64,000 nt of DNA, from contig WELB01000009.1 in assembly GCA_009602725.1 (NCBI GenBank), positions 142,171 to 206,170 of the forward strand, in the 5' to 3' direction. This document shows, piece by piece, positions 33,463-46,893 of this stretch. The notes beneath the pieces were generated by a model. It was not told the origin of the DNA. It did not search any database and saw only the letters and a program-made list of their open reading frames with translations. Each line of letters opens with the position of its first letter. Within the stretch, counting starts at the first letter, position 1. Origin of the DNA: Spirogloea muscicola. Lineage: Eukaryota; Streptophyta; Zygnematophyceae; Spirogloeales; Spirogloeaceae. The position numbers and the translations under genes are program-made.

Positions 33463-33507
33463 GGAGGGAGGGAGGGAGGAGGGAGGAGGGAGGGAGGAGG
33501 GAGGGAG
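33463..33507 (+). repeat. (GGGA)n/(GGA)n polypurine tract
   Basis: A 45-bp run of only G and A with many GGG blocks, followed by a C-rich run. It lies about 215 bp upstream of the SPD1-like start codon. Such tracts can form G-quadruplexes or triplexes. Confidence 0.85.
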
Positions 33508-33721
33508 CCCCCCCTCCCCCCCTCCCCAACTCACGCCCGCNCTGCGGCCGGCTCGCGGCTCCCCCGTCACGAGCCACCATCTGGCGTCGGCGAGGCGCCG
33601 CTTGCTGCTGGCGACCGCCTCGGCCGCCCTGTGCGGGGCGGTCGCCGCGCCGCCGTCGATGCGCCTCCGCCCGGAACGACGTCAAGAAGGCCGTCGCTGA
33701 GGTCGTGCCAGGCGCCTGATC

Positions 33722-36700
33722 ATGGCTGCCGCGCCCCGCACGCCATCCCTCTCGGCCGTCCGCCGGCCCGCCGGCATCGTGCCGGCCGCGGCGGCCACCG
33801 CGAATCCGCAGCTCCATGGTGCGCAGCACTCGGCGTTCCCTGGGCCACGGAATCGCCAACTATTTGTCGAAACGTCGGCCATCGGCAGTGGGCCACGGCT
33901 CTGTTGGCAATCCAGAAGCCCTTGCTTGGGCAAGTATTGCAGCCATGCGAGCAGCAGCTGCAGCGTCAACCTCCACCCCATGGCTGCCGGTTGCAACGCC
34001 TACGGCAAGGCCAGCTGCGGCAGCGGACTCCTGTCGAGGAGGCGAGGGGCTGCCGCAGCAGCGCCAAAGGCGGGCGCGGCCGCTGCGTGCGGCCCGACCA
34101 AAGGCCTGGACGCAAGCGACTCGGCCGCCGCTGCCATCTCCGCGGCCTCGGCTGCTCCCGGCAACCTGGAGCGGCTGATGCTGGAAGACGGCCCGGTCAT
34201 CGTGCGCGACGACCTCAGCCAGCTCCTGGAGGTGAGCAGCTCCCTCGGCCCCCCCTTGGTCGCGCAGAGCAAGCATGAGCGGGCTGCCCTTCCCATCATT
34301 TGCGGCTTGCCTGTCAAGAGAAGGTAAGCTCAATCATTGTGATTTGCCACAATACACTTGGTATGGATGGGCGTTGTGGCACCATGGATCCCTGCATCCC
34401 GAGTTGTTGTCTGTGTCATCCATCACATGCAGGCACGTCTCAGTGCCAGGGCTCAGAGCTCCCGGCTGTTGGTACAATAATAGAATGTCTTGCGACCATC
34501 TTGTATTCCCTTGATTTGAGGCCCTTGCTGTCTTCGCTGATGAGCGTTGGCAGTCTGTGGCCAGACTCACCCCGCTGTCTGCCAGACTCTGTTACTGTCT
34601 GGCATGGTCTGAGAACCTTGCAGCAGATTGTGAATGTCTCCAGATGGATCAACTGGCTAACTGCAAGCTCATGTTGTGGGTCCTGCTGCAGTGCTTACCT
34701 GAGGTGCTGCGCTCGAAGCTCCGCGAGCACCCTCGCCGCTCTGAGTTGCTCGAGGTGAGGCTGCCGCCGCTTCGCCTCCCTTTCCTGCGGCAGCTGATGT
34801 TTAGGGGACATGTGCGACTCCTGGCTTCGATTGGCTGAGTGCTGGGCAGCTCGACTGAGGGCCTGTGCACTCGATGCTGGCCTTCCCTCAGGTCGTCCTG
34901 GATCTCGGCCGGCGGCCGGAGGCGCGGTTCCTGGGCGACGGCGGCGGCGAGTACCTCAGCCAACACGAGGTGGACAGCCGCGTGGCACAACTACTGATTT
35001 CTTGCAACCCTTTCTGTCGCTCTCGCTCGGAGGAAAAGGATCTGTAAGTGATAGCCAGCAGCAGCACCTCATTGTAGATGCAATGGTATTGGGCACTGGC
35101 GCAGGTCACGCGGATCGACTTGGAAGCGGCACAGGCAGCTGTTGGCGAGTTTGGCGGCGACAATCGCGCAGGCGTGGAGGGCACGCTGCACCGCATTTCT
35201 GGCATTCGCAACCGCAAGGGTCACATTGTGGGGCTAACGTGCCGTGTTGGCCGCGCCGTGACTGGCCATGTTGACATGATACGGGACGTCCTCACGCTAA
35301 ACCAGAGCATTCTCTTCCTCGGCAGGCAAGCCCTCTTGTCATTATGTATTTAATGCTCCATTAACCATGTGCATGCTCCAAGTTGCCTCTCAAGGAAGTG
35401 GCAATGAGTGCGGGCAGCCAAACAGCAGGGCTGGGTGCTGCCTTTTAGTCACAGCAAGTTGTTGTGCTTTTGGGCTGCAGGCCGGGCGTCGGCAAGACTA
35501 CGGTGATACGTGAGATTGCGCGCGTGCTCTCTGATGAGCTCCACCGCCGCGTGGTGAGACCATTGAGCCCTTTGTCTTTGTCCTCTGTCCAATGTCGCGC
35601 TCCTCGTAGTCGCTTGAGAGCTTCATTGCTGGCGCAGTCCACCATCACTGGTGTCAGTTGGTTGTGCATTGTGCTTTCTGTCCCCTGCTCATGCTGTAGC
35701 TTGTCTGCTCACACATGCTTCTGGGCTTGCAGGTCATCGTCGACACGAGCAACGAGATTGGTGGTGATGGGGACATCCCTCATCCAGCCATTGGTGGAGC
35801 TCGTCGCATGCAGGTGGGAAGCACGACTGCTTTCTTGCCGTACTTGGACTCGAATCACATCTGTGACCACGACATATGTATGTGGACACAACAATCGGCA
35901 CTGCTCAATGCTATCTGGGAGTGATCCCTGAGGCAGGTCCCAGATCCAGCGATGCAACACCGCATCATGGTGGAGGCCGTGGAGAATCACATGCCAGAGG
36001 TGGTGATTGTGGACGAAATTGGGACAGAGGCTGAGGCGCTTGCCTGCCGCACTATAGCCGAGCGTGGTGTCATGCTTGTCGGCACAGCCCATGGCCAGCT
36101 GCTGGAGAACCTGATCAAGAACCCAACTCTTTGTGACCTGGTGCGTTGCTATGACTGATTGATGTGCTCAGTATGGCAAGCCTCTGCGCTACGCAGTCAC
36201 GGCAAACGAAACCTGGCTGCAAGCTCATTGGCAAATGGGGCGGTGTGCTGCACGGGGCAGGTCGGGGGCATACAGACAGTGACGCTTGGCGACGACGAGG
36301 CCCGGGCGCGTGGCACGCAGAAGAGCGTGCTGGAGCGCAAGGCGCCTCCCACATTCCCGCTGCTCATTGAGATGCGGGAGCGTAACTACTGGGTATCTCA
36401 CCAGGTGGGATCTGGCAACCAAAGCCCTCATGAGGGTGCTTGCCAGGATTGCTGTAGGCACTCTAGAAGGAAGGCATGTCATCTGTAACGGGAATTGTGA
36501 TGTTGCAACCTGAGCTGGCAGACTGATAGGAGCGTCGACTCGCTGCTGTATGGCAAGAGGCCCTATGTTGAGGTGAGGGCCAAGCTGTGCATGCCCTGCC
36601 TTTGTGCTGCCCATCTCAGGTAGTCGTACAGCCACGACAAGGTTACCGGATAACAAAGTCCATCTTCTGTGGCAGAGAGGTTCTTCTAGGAAGGCTTAGC

Positions 36701-37429
36701 TTCTCCATAGACTAGAACATCCCTCAGTCTGCGACAGATGGAAGCCCATACTGACGTTGGCTTGTTGACCTGTTCCAATAGCAGCTTGCTTGTGGAAGGC
36801 ACACAAGCTGCCGGCAAGCTAAGCTGTGCCAATGTTCCTGACAAGAATCTTCACCTTTGAGTTCAGGTTCGTACAAGGGACGGCATGTGCGACGTCGTGA
36901 TTGAGCGCAGGCTGTATGACAGCAGCGGCAATGGTCGCTCGGACGGTGACTACGAGTACAGCCTGGGCAGCCCACTCATGTCCATGGTTGGGGCGCTCAA
37001 TCCTGCTGACGAGATTGACCGCACGTATAGCTGGGCAGCCAAGCTTGGTAAGTCAAGCGCCATGGAAGGCATGGTCGATAATGAGCTGGCAGTGCCCCCT
37101 ACCTCCGCAAGACAGTTTCCTGTCTTTAAGTTGCAGATGTCTCTGTGGTTTCAGCAGCTTGGAGCTTCTTGTGTTGGGCTCTGTTGTGCGTCGCAAGGCA
37201 GTCCTTTTTAAGCGCTTTGCCTTATCAATTACTTTGGTGGTCCTTCATGGATGCAGGGCATGTGCCAGATAAGGACGCAATCGCCGAGGCTGCCATGAGC
37301 TTCTCTGTCAGTGGGCGGAGGGGATCCTGGGAGGACTATGACGAGGAGTTTGCTGGGTACGGCAGCTCTGGGGGTTCAGGGGGTAAGCGGGGCTCCAAGC
37401 GCGGGCCCCGTGGTGTGCGGCTGCGCTGA
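33722..37429 (+). CDS. SPD1: Ycf45/SPD1-like AAA ATPase (SpoIIIAA family)
   Basis: Nuclear homologue of plastid ycf45; in Arabidopsis the related SPD1 is needed for plastid development in seedlings. Exons: 33722-34231, 34692-34754, 34892-34969, 35105-35325, 35481-35553, 35733-35813, 35937-36140, 36261-36404, 36522-36572, 36867-37047 and 37257-37429, giving about 592 residues. Motifs: [33 protein letters not shown], Walker [30 protein letters not shown], Walker [26 protein letters not shown] and [20 protein letters not shown]. Exon 1 encodes an Ala/Arg/Ser-rich leader consistent with a transit peptide. The intron after 35325 appears to have a GC donor. The C-terminus is Gly/Arg-rich. The exact role is inferred from homologues. 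Confidence 0.93.
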
Positions 37430-38490
37430 GCACAGGACAGGTCGTCTAAGGGTACTAATCCCTCAATAATGAGGGCCAGAGGTACCTCTTCGTGATCTCT
37501 CTGCTATCAAGAGCTCAGAGTTAGCACTTTTTAAGACATTCCTGGAAACAGCGTAAGGTCTTGAGAGGCCAGTTGGATAGGGGGTGGGGATGGGTAAGGG
37601 CTTTCCAGTGAGCGTTCTCAGTAACGCAAACTGGAATGCCAAAGTCACTGTGACGTAGCACACTGCGGAAAACTGGCAGTTTCTCTGGGCGGTTGTGTGT
37701 GTGGGCTGTACTGTATTGTGCACATATATATCAGCACCTTGCTCGACCCTCTGTCTCTTCAGTTGCTCTTGGTACTACATTGGTATGCAATTTGACTTCT
37801 GGGAAATCACATGCATTCGCAGTGTGTGATCACGTGTCATGGGGCTTAATGTTTGGAGCTGCTCCTATGCTCGTGCACTTGGACAACATGAAATCTGGGC
37901 AACAAGATTTGGCCTTCTCATGTCACCGAGACCGATATCTTTCAAGCCGTGGTGCTATGGTGCAACCTAGCAGCCTTGAAGAGCCTCAGTGCATCAAAAC
38001 GAACAGCCGAGTGTGACGTACACATGGCCATTACAAAAGAAGCTTGATGACTGCAGAAGCTGTTGCAACTCAAAGTGGTCTCTCCTGTTCACACACCTCT
38101 TTCTAATGCTGATCCTATAGCCAGGTGCTTCCAGCTCATCCTCAAGTATTCTAGTTGCCTTCCAACTCTTGGTCCTAAATATTGGTGATGTATGTCAATC
38201 GATGGACATCAAATGGCACTCTCTTCCCTTAAGCCCTCTTCTGGTACCTGCGTGGTCTGCACTTCCAGCCCCTTCAACTTTGTTGATGCCTGCTGGGCTG
38301 GGCTTCACAGCCATCGCACTCTTGTGGAAGAGTTTCTCCTCCAGCCCCCATGTAGTCCAACTTGCATCTCAATCTGTGCCTTATGACACCAACTGGGTCA
38401 GTAAGCTATTTGAAGAAAAGTGAGGATCTGAAGTCAAGATGCAGCCCATGGTGATCACGTGGTGTGCTCGTTAGCCTCTGGCCGCCCGCA
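37430..38490. other. Intergenic between two tandem genes
   Basis: Contains the 3' flank of the SPD1-like gene and the promoter of prolidase. A diverged R1 fragment lies near 38265-38335 (GGGCTGGGCTTCACAGCC and GGAAGAG). No gene is seen. Confidence 0.55.
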
Positions 38491-41400
38491 ATGGCGCCTC
38501 CACAGGGGCAGCCGTCGGGCGCTGCCTGCAGAGCCGCCGAAACACCGAGCAGGGATGGCAGCGCAAGCACGTACCAAGTGCCCATGTCGATGTTCGCAAG
38601 CAACCGTGCGAAGCTCGTGCAGAGGCTCGCCAGCTCGGGAGCGCTGCCTGGTGGCGGTGCTGCAGGCCGTCTCTACGTCTTGCTCCAAGTGAGTGAGCAG
38701 CAAGTTCAAGGCCCTCCACCTCGCTCCTCTGCCGGAAGCAGCATTCGCCAACAATGCATTGCTTGTGTTACGAAGTACGACTAGAAAGCCTGGAACATGC
38801 AGGGCACACCACAAGGACGACTCTGCAGATACACCAGAAGCAGAGTGGCTTGCTCGTTGCTTGATACTTTTGCTGCCGCCACCAGCGTCGTGTCAGTTCT
38901 GGGCTTGCACAATGTCAGCCACGCTGCGTGATCATTTAGAGCTGCGGGCTTGCATCGCGGGCGCGTGCGTGCAGGGCGGAGAGCAGCTGCTGCGGTACTG
39001 CACGGACCACGAGCCACTCTTCCGGTTGTTTCCGCGCCATAAATTCCCTAAATGAGGTTTATAAGGTGGTGTACATTAGTTTGGGTCCAAATTGAGGCAG
39101 GCAACTCAAGTGATGCTGAACATGGGCGGCCCTGCTGAACCAGGACAAGGCTGTCAAGCGGAGACTTGAGCTCGTACTCGAGTCAGTCATCTACTGGTGC
39201 CCCTGTAGGACTTCAGCATCTGGGTTGTCAGCTCCCATCTATGGACTGAGTCCAGCGTGATATCCAGAATCTAGAGGTGCCAGGGTTCCAGTAGAATTCC
39301 CACCTGCACAAGCTGTTCAACCAAGGCCTGGCGCATGAAGGAAGATCTGGACATTCCTGCTGTCTATAGCGTGCATATTTAAACCCAAAGGCATCCACTG
39401 GCTGGGTGTGCACAGGCAGGAGAGCTACTTCGCATACCTTTTTGGGGTGACCGAACCTGGGTTCTACGGAGCCATTGTGAGCAGCTTGTACATTCCATTG
39501 GATTGCAGGCTGCTCTACTACTATGGCCAGATTTGGCTTCGATTGGCAGAGGACAATTGGGCAGTCAGTGCGTGACTGCTGCAATGTCATCTCAGGAAGC
39601 AAAGACTGGAGATTCCATGCTCTTCGTCCCTCGCCTCCCGGCCTCATATGCCGTCTGGATGGGCAAGATCCACGATCCCCAGTACTACAAGGTAACTAAA
39701 TGCAGGCCACCTGCTAGCTCTACGTGGAGCAAAAACGATAGCTGAAGGTCATCTTAGATGAGCCGCTTGGAGATGTATGTAGCCAGCCCTGATTCAGTCC
39801 TATTTCTTACACTCCTCCGCAGTTGAAGTACAAAGTGGATGCTGCATTCTATGTAGATGAGATGAGCACAGTGCTCTCAGCTGAAGGGAGCTGCGCTGAT
39901 GGATCCAGCAGCCAACGACAAGAAACATTACTTCTGCTGCTCCAGGGCTTGAACAGTGACAGCGGCAACTGCTCCAAGCCCGCAAAATTCGAAGTAAGTT
40001 CTTGGCTCAACCTCTTGCTGAACAGGCGGACTTATTGGACAACTGGAAGGCTTAGCGAGACACTTACGGACTAGCTGGGTGGTCCTGAAAAGCAGATCAG
40101 TCATTTACTCTCAGCTTCCTAAGCGTTGTGTTAGTCCTTGTCCTACTAAGTATGTCAGCATCTCAGATCCCAGGTGCTAGGTGCCAGCACCACTGACCCT
40201 CTTCAGTCCTAGCCTCCATGTCTGTCTCCGTGTATCTGGTCTCAGCCATCCAACTAGTGAAAATTTCAAGCAAGTGAAGCATTACAGTTGTTTCTACAGG
40301 GAGGTCATCCTACAAAAAGGATCTCAGAGATTTTCAGTTGCACTTGGACTTTGTAGACGGCAGTACTAACAAGTGTTGCTCGTGACAGGGCATACAACAC
40401 TTCAAGAATGATGTTGAGGTTCTCCACCCTGTGCTGAGTGAGTGCCGCGTGACAAAGTCAGAGGAGGAGCTGGACCTCCTGCGATATGTCAACCGTATCA
40501 GCTCCGAAGCTCATGTCGAGGTTGAGTCTAAGTAGTTGCTCCCATGTCGCGTAAGATAATCACATGATGGCTGAAATTGGCGAAGAACTCTGTTTCGGGC
40601 TTCACACTGCATTTTGGTAAGGAAGGATGGTGCACGTGTGCCAATTATTGAAATTTGAGGGATGCAACACTCTTGACCTGTTCTTGACCAGGTCATGCGC
40701 AAGGCATCACCTGGCATGATGGAGTATCAATTAGAAGCTGACTTTCAGCACTACGTGTATCATGAAGGCGGTTGCAGGTATTCTTCAAGGCCCTTCCTCC
40801 AAAATAAGCAAGACCACTGCCCACTCTGAAGCAGGCTAGCCCACCACAGTGTACGTGCAAATCAAGAACGTACATCCACCAGTCCGTCTATTGTAAGATG
40901 TGCTACTTGGCTGAGCAGGAATTGTTCTCTGACACAGCTCTGAATGTCCGTGGCATACCTCATAACTCACTTGCCTGTCTCTGGACAGGCACTGCTCGTA
41001 CACATGCATTTGTGCAACCGGCGAGAATTCTGCTGTCCTCCACTACGGCCATGCTGGGGCTCCAAATGACAGAGTACGCTGCAGTGTGCACACCACATTG
41101 ATGGTTCTGTCATCTGGCAACTCAACGTATCTGAACTTCTGCTGAGAGGCACTTTACGGTGCAGAGACTGGAGGATGGTGACATGGCCCTTCTTGACATG
41201 GGGGCGGAATTCAGCTGCTACGCCTCGGACATCACCTGCTCCTTCCCCGTCAATGGGCGCTTCTCGGACGATCAGCGAGTCGTTTACGAGGGCGTACTTG
41301 CGGCGCAAAAGGCAGTGTTTGCTGCTATGAAGCCTGGCATCAGCTGGGTGGATATGCACATGTGAGGGCATCACTTATAGCATTGCAGTATTGCGAGTGC

Positions 41401-42516
41401 ATCGTAGTTTAAGCAGCAGTTCTGTGTCCTCTTATGCAATTCACTTATAATAGTGTGCAGTGATATTTGGGAATCAGGGTTTAGACATTAGACTGACATT
41501 GAGACAAGTCACACATACCAAAGATCAGTTTGATGTGAAAATCTGGCCCTTCTTCTTCTGCATATGCTACTGCTGGCTCATACTTGACTGGATGCAGCCT
41601 GGCAGAGCGGCACATCTTGGGGGCTCTCAAAAGCGGCGGCTTTTTGCAAGGGTGAGTGGCTGCTTCGCATGAGCTTGTCCTTTCGCTATGTTGATCACAC
41701 TGCTCTCTTTCACAACATGACGATCCAAAAAGCATGGACACGAAGGGCTGTGGTTCAGCAAGATCTCTGCTATGTCCAGGTCGGAGGATGAGATGCTCGA
41801 GGCGAGCTTGGGGGCTGTGTTCATGCCTCACGGCCTCGGCCACTTCATGGGCCTGGACACGCATGACGTTGGCGGGTACCCAAAGGTCTGCTTGCCGGAC
41901 TCTGCACGACGCAAGGCTGCGTGGTGACGCGCACAATGTGCCAGAAGTTGATCTGCCAACGTGGGTATTTGTATGTCATGTATGATGAGACAACTGTACA
42001 AGAAGGGGATTGTGCTGGCACGAAATTCATCTTGCTGATCTATTGCACATGGAGGAGGGCAGGGTACAGTGCGGATCGACAAGCCGGGCATGAGGAGCCT
42101 GAGGACGGTGCGGTGCCTGGAGGAAGGCATGGTCCTGACGGTGGAGCCCGGGTGCTACTTCATCAGCGCGGTTCTGGAGCCGGCCATGGCAAACCCCTCC
42201 TTGATGCACTTCTTCACGAGCTCCATTGCTCGGCTGCGCGGCATGGGTGGCGTGCGCCTGGAAGACGATGTGGTCAGTCTCTCGATTACTCTGACTGCCG
42301 AACCATTTTGTGCTTACCTGTGGCGGCTAGTATGTATGCAGGTCTAAATATGGACCGCCCATCTATCTCAAGGTGCCGGGCAATGTGCTTGATGTTCTGC
42401 AGATTGTGACCTCGGATGGAATTGAGAACATGACACAGTGCCCGAGAGAGATTGCGGACGTGGAGGCTGTGATGGCTGGAGCACCCTGGCCGCCAAGAAA
42501 AGAAGTCTTGGAGTGA
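38491..42516 (+). CDS. PEPD: Xaa-Pro dipeptidase (prolidase)
   Basis: Cytosolic metallopeptidase that splits dipeptides ending in proline. Exons: 38491-38688, 38975-39024, 39416-39476, 39596-39691, 39823-39993, 40389-40520, 40692-40777, 40989-41073, 41165-41361, 41598-41651, about 41781-41885, about 42070-42272 and 42403-42516. The N-domain has [38 protein letters not shown] and [16 protein letters not shown]. The pita-bread domain keeps all five metal ligands: two Asp in [18 protein letters not shown], His in [15 protein letters not shown], Glu in LTVEPGCYF and Glu in GGVRLEDDV. The end [20 protein letters not shown] matches PEPD. Human prolidase has 493 residues and this one is slightly shorter. 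The ATG at 38491 opens the first conserved exon in frame. Confidence 0.95.
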
Positions 42517-42980
42517 CCAGTCTGTCGTGTCACCTGCAGAAGAAGACACATTCGATACTGCTGGGTAGGCACACTGCCCTCCACCATCACCCTTATCGGT
42601 TACATATTTCTTGCGCTCCCTGATAATCATCTCAAAGTTCGCCTAAGCATTTACTCGGATGTTCTTCAGACAGTGCAAGTTGCAAAACCACACACCAGAA
42701 ATGGAATGACACAAGTGCACAGCTGAGAGCCAGGGGTGCTCGTTTATAGTTGGCTAAAGCCGACGATCAACTCCCAACTGCTAGTACCTCTATCTCCAAA
42801 GAAGGGTGGAAGTGAGCGCTATGCTCTGCTTCGAAATTGTGAACCTCTGCAGGTTTGTTGTTTGACAGTCACTATACTAGTCTTGGTCAGTCCAAGCCTC
42901 CTAGTACTGCCCAGGGAATATGCCCAAAGTATGCAACATATGCAACAAGTTGAAGACTGAGTGAACAAGTAGCCCTCATC
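42517..42980. other. Short convergent intergenic region
   Basis: 464 bp between the stop codons of prolidase (+) and SCAMP (-). No gene or known repeat is seen. Confidence 0.6.
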
Positions 42981-45900
42981 CTACACACGGCCTCGTATGC
43001 CTGCTAGAGCAGCCTCCCGCTTGGCTTCGGCAGCTTTCCCCGTGCCACGGAAATAGAAGTACACTTGCTGCACATCAGTCAGAACTTGCCAGCATAAGCA
43101 GCTACATTGGAGGGCACAGTGCATGTAAACAAGTACTGGCGTATGATCAGGATGAGTACTATCGTGGCACAGTATATCATTGTCAAGTCGAAGTCTATGT
43201 GTGCAAGTCTCTCACTCACCTGCATCACAAACAAGCTAAGAAGAGATTCCAAAGTAAAGGAGACAAAGCCGACTATGAAGAATATCTGCACAACACAGAA
43301 TGATCATAGTTGCTTCAGCAGCCTGAGCGACTAGGAGCTGATGTTGCAGTGGGATCTTCACAAGCAGGTTCTACATCATCATGTAGTGCCGAGGAGATTA
43401 TTGCCAACTGTGTGCAGTATGAGGCCTTCAGCTTGGCGAAAATGGGCTGAAGCTCAATAATACTCACTCCCACAACAGTGTGACCGTCTGCCAGAATTTG
43501 GATAGCTGGCAAGATACCCCTGCACAAATTTGGGTGCCAGACTTCAGACGCCTTGTGAAATGCAGCAACATGATGAGAAGGCAAAAAGGTGGAAGGCATT
43601 GACTGCTGGTCAAGGTTTACTAAACACCAACAAAGATACGTGATCCAGAGGAAGCTGCTGAACCGATATCTAGCAAATCGAGCCACTGTTGGCCATACAG
43701 GGCTCTACATTTGCTCTTAAACAACCATCTTCAAAGCTAAGGTGGTGCGAAATCAGAGGAGGAAGCTGCTGAACAAACTCCAGCTACCTACTTCTGGGCA
43801 TTTTTGCAACCTAGTGCAGCTCAGTTGCTTGCGATACTCACGATAAGGACCTTCCTTTGAAAACAAAAGGTGGTGCCACAGCGGCAAATATCACAAAAGC
43901 ACAATGGACCTGTCACAAACTCGTGATAAGGACTTTAATGCCATGTGGAGTACAGCATTCGGCTTTCCTTTTGCACGATGAGCTGCAACTCTCAGCTTCT
44001 GCTAGTGCGAAGACCAGCGGCCTAGATGCTGTCAGCAGGCCCGTTTGGAATTTAAATTCAAGTGGACTTACCAAGTAATATACAAAGAAAAAGACAAATC
44101 CCAAAGAGCTGTCCTTCCTGCAAAACCAAGCAAGCAAGCACGTTTGTGGCAAATGTGATAGCAATGATATGCATGTCGTTGCTTCGCTAGTTGGAAATTT
44201 CAAGTGAATTAACAAAAGATTGACAAAACTTCCACGTGACACCATCGACTCATCAACAACCTTAAGATGTCACTTCAATGATACCCATGTAGTCCATGTG
44301 GCACGAGGACTGCCATGTCATTGTGATGATTATGCATTGCCAGTGAAGAAAATGCTCAAAGCAACTGGTACCTCATGGACACATAGAGACGCCTGTACCA
44401 CAAAAAGTAAGAGAGCGGGTATCCTAGCGCAGCATAGAGTATTGCAAGCGCCCAATTTTCGAATCCTGCAGAGTGGAGGGCAGGCATGAGGGTGCGCATA
44501 GGCTTGCCACTATTTCAAGTACTACAACCCAGTAAAGCTAAGAGCCAGGAACCAGTGCTACGCAAATGACAATTTCCGATCTAGGAAACAATGCCTCAGT
44601 TGCTCATGAGCGGTCAATGACATGGCTTGTCCTTGTACTACCGCTCTTTAGGGGAACATTGTTATCACTTAATAGAGATCAAAGGAAGTGGACAAACCCC
44701 GGCTGCCCTTAACAGCGTGGCCTATCCACGAAGCAGAGACAGCAATAATATTCCACAACAGACACCAGAGTATACCTGCAAAACAAAGGAGCAGCAACCC
44801 AAAAACATGAATTGATGTATGCTTATAGACATGTTAGGTGGCTGCAAACGAGGACGAAGTCACAGGATCCAAGTCTTGGATGGCAAGGATCATAATAAGC
44901 AAGCAATGTCCAAGCAATGTTCATGAGTCTTGCTCACCCAACCAGCTATAGTATGCCATCCTCTGAACAAATTGGAGATGATTGGGGATATCTCGGGAGA
45001 TGTCATGATGCAGGAACGGAAAGCAAGGGGGCCAATTCTTCAGGTCACCTCCCCCCATAGCTGCATATCCAAACTCTCAATCAGCGACATGGGCCAAGCA
45101 ACAATGTGATGAATCTCAGACAAGAATTTCACGATACATGTTCATCCTCTGCATTATCCTGTGATTGTCATTGCTCCAAGGCCTAGCACCGATCAACCAC
45201 GCTCCTCTTGAGCTACAGAGTTGCCTCATGAAGTCTTCCTGCAGTATATCTTTTCTGCTCTTCCTTCTCCTACTTTCCTTGCTGCCTACAAGTAAGACAA
45301 ATTATGAATAGCTCGCACCAGCCAACTCAAGTTCACGCTTCCTCAGCTCCTGCAAAAGGCCGACCGCATCAATGATTGACTATTATAGCCTTTGGCAAGT
45401 GTATGAGACAAAACTCGATACATCTGTGGCTATCGAATTTGGAGATTGAGACAGTGAATATCAAAGTGTGTCAAAATGTCAACAACAGAAGAGGATGCCA
45501 TTTTGAGCCACTCCTCGAAATGAGTAAGACCATAGTTGTGTTGCAGTTGCACCAGCACAACACAATGACAAGCCCACACTGAAGAGCTAGTTTTAAGTCG
45601 AGATTAATACATGTGAAAGTACAATAAGGAAGTGCTTGAGTAACAATAAGGAAGAATGAGTGCTACTGATGCTGACGCTGGCTTTTGGAGGTCTGGTCAG
45701 GGCTCTGTGAAGAGAGAGCTCACCTCTTCCTTCTTGGCAAGTGCCAACTCCTTTGCATGAAGGGCCTTCTCCCTCCTCTGGAAATCCTGCACCCATGACA
45801 AGGTTGTCTCCTTTCACATTCACCACTCACTCAGGCAGCAATAGGGCAGAAGCAGCTGCTCCTTGGTGCTCAAGGATGGTCTGATTTAGCCGAGTGCATC

Positions 45901-46828
45901 ACTAGAGAGATACCTGAGCTGTCCTTGCTTCCAGCAAAAGCATTGCAATACGACCATTCATGAGAGGCCAGAGCACACAAAATTCGCCCAAGTCGACCTC
46001 TAAAGGTCAAGCAGTGTACATGGTCCTCAAGCAGTGCTGAACAGCTCACTAGGTCTTCCTGTCAGTCGTTCTCATTCATTGGCTACACAACCTCTCTCAA
46101 AAATGCTCTGACCTTGTTGGTGTTCCCCAGGGGAATCTCTGTGGTGGCATCTGTGACTGCGGCTGAGTTGAGTACAGGATCTGGCTTGACAGATGCCGGC
46201 TGCAACTGCAGGCATGAAGCAGGCCACTCAGGTCTCAGGTCGTGTGCACTAGAAGTAGGAGCTCCTCAGCTCTCTATCTCGGTCAGAGGAAATGCATGGA
46301 ACTTAGGCGCTTCGCTAAGAGCACACAGAGGTGACATGGTCGCCTCCTGAGCAGGATCTGACGTCCATGCTACACGCAGCAACAAAGCGCTTCAAGTCCT
46401 CCTGTCCGGCGCCTCGAAGATCCTTCCTGAGTACATCACTTACCGTGTCGAAGAAGGAAGCGGTGCCCGCAGATTTGGGAGGAGGTGTGTAGGCGACCGG
46501 CCTGGCGGCTTGCCTCTGGCTCTCCTGCAGGACGACAGAGGGCCAAGGCTCTTGTATCGATCAGCCCAGACGGATGGAGGCTTCAAGCGCGGGCGGTGAT
46601 GCACGGATCGTCACGCATCCGACCTCGGCCGGACGGCCAGCTCCACGGCCACCACCACAGAGTGGCTGCAGGACTTGTTGTATGCATGAAATGGTAGCCC
46701 ACACCGCAGGCCGGCAATGGAGGGAAGGGTCTGACGGCGGAGGGAGGACGGAGAGGCGGACTCACTGAGAAGGGGTTGCCTCCGACGCCGCCGCCGTCCT
46801 CGTCGAACGGGTTGTCGTAGTGACTCAT
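42981..46828 (-). CDS. SCAMP: Secretory carrier-associated membrane protein (SCAMP)
   Basis: Four-pass membrane protein of the trans-Golgi, plasma membrane and endosome routes. Recognised exons: 46828-46766 (MSHYDNPFDEDG with two NPF motifs for EH-domain partners), 46524-46444, 46199-46113, 45786-45724 (charged coiled-coil, RREKALHAKELALAKKEE), about 45045-44938 (NWPPCFPFLHHDI, the SCAMP hallmark), about 44775-44697 (WNIIAVSASWI), about 44473-44395 (YAALGYPLSYFLWYRR), about 44118-44075 (LGFVFFFVYYL), 43919-43850 (FAAVAPPFVFKGR), about 43523-43468 (GILPAIQILADG), about 43288-43223 (FFIVGFVSFTLESLLSLFV) and about 43078-42981 (VQQVYFYFRGTGKAAEAKRE). The four hydrophobic segments occur in the family order. 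Some small exons and exact borders remain open. It is divergent to uL24m across a gap. Confidence 0.93.
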
Positions 46829-46831
46829 GAT

Positions 46832-46893
46832 GCCGCCGCCGCCGCCGCCGCCGCCGGCCCGCCCCGCCGGCCCGGCTCTCACCGCCGCCGCCG
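46832..46893. repeat. (GCC)n tract at the SCAMP 5' end
   Basis: A pure GCC run at about 46832-46857 is followed by GC-rich sequence and more GCC up to the gap. It is directly upstream of the SCAMP start codon. Confidence 0.9.

Larger units (their letters stand above)
26758..33721. other. Repeat-rich intergenic block
   Basis: About 7 kb between the divergent bZIP and SPD1-like genes. It consists mainly of R1, R2 and R3 copies and a LINE-type ORF remnant, with bZIP and E2F-like motif clusters at its left end and a polypurine tract near its right end. No host gene is recognised. The open frames here follow the repeats. Confidence 0.7.
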
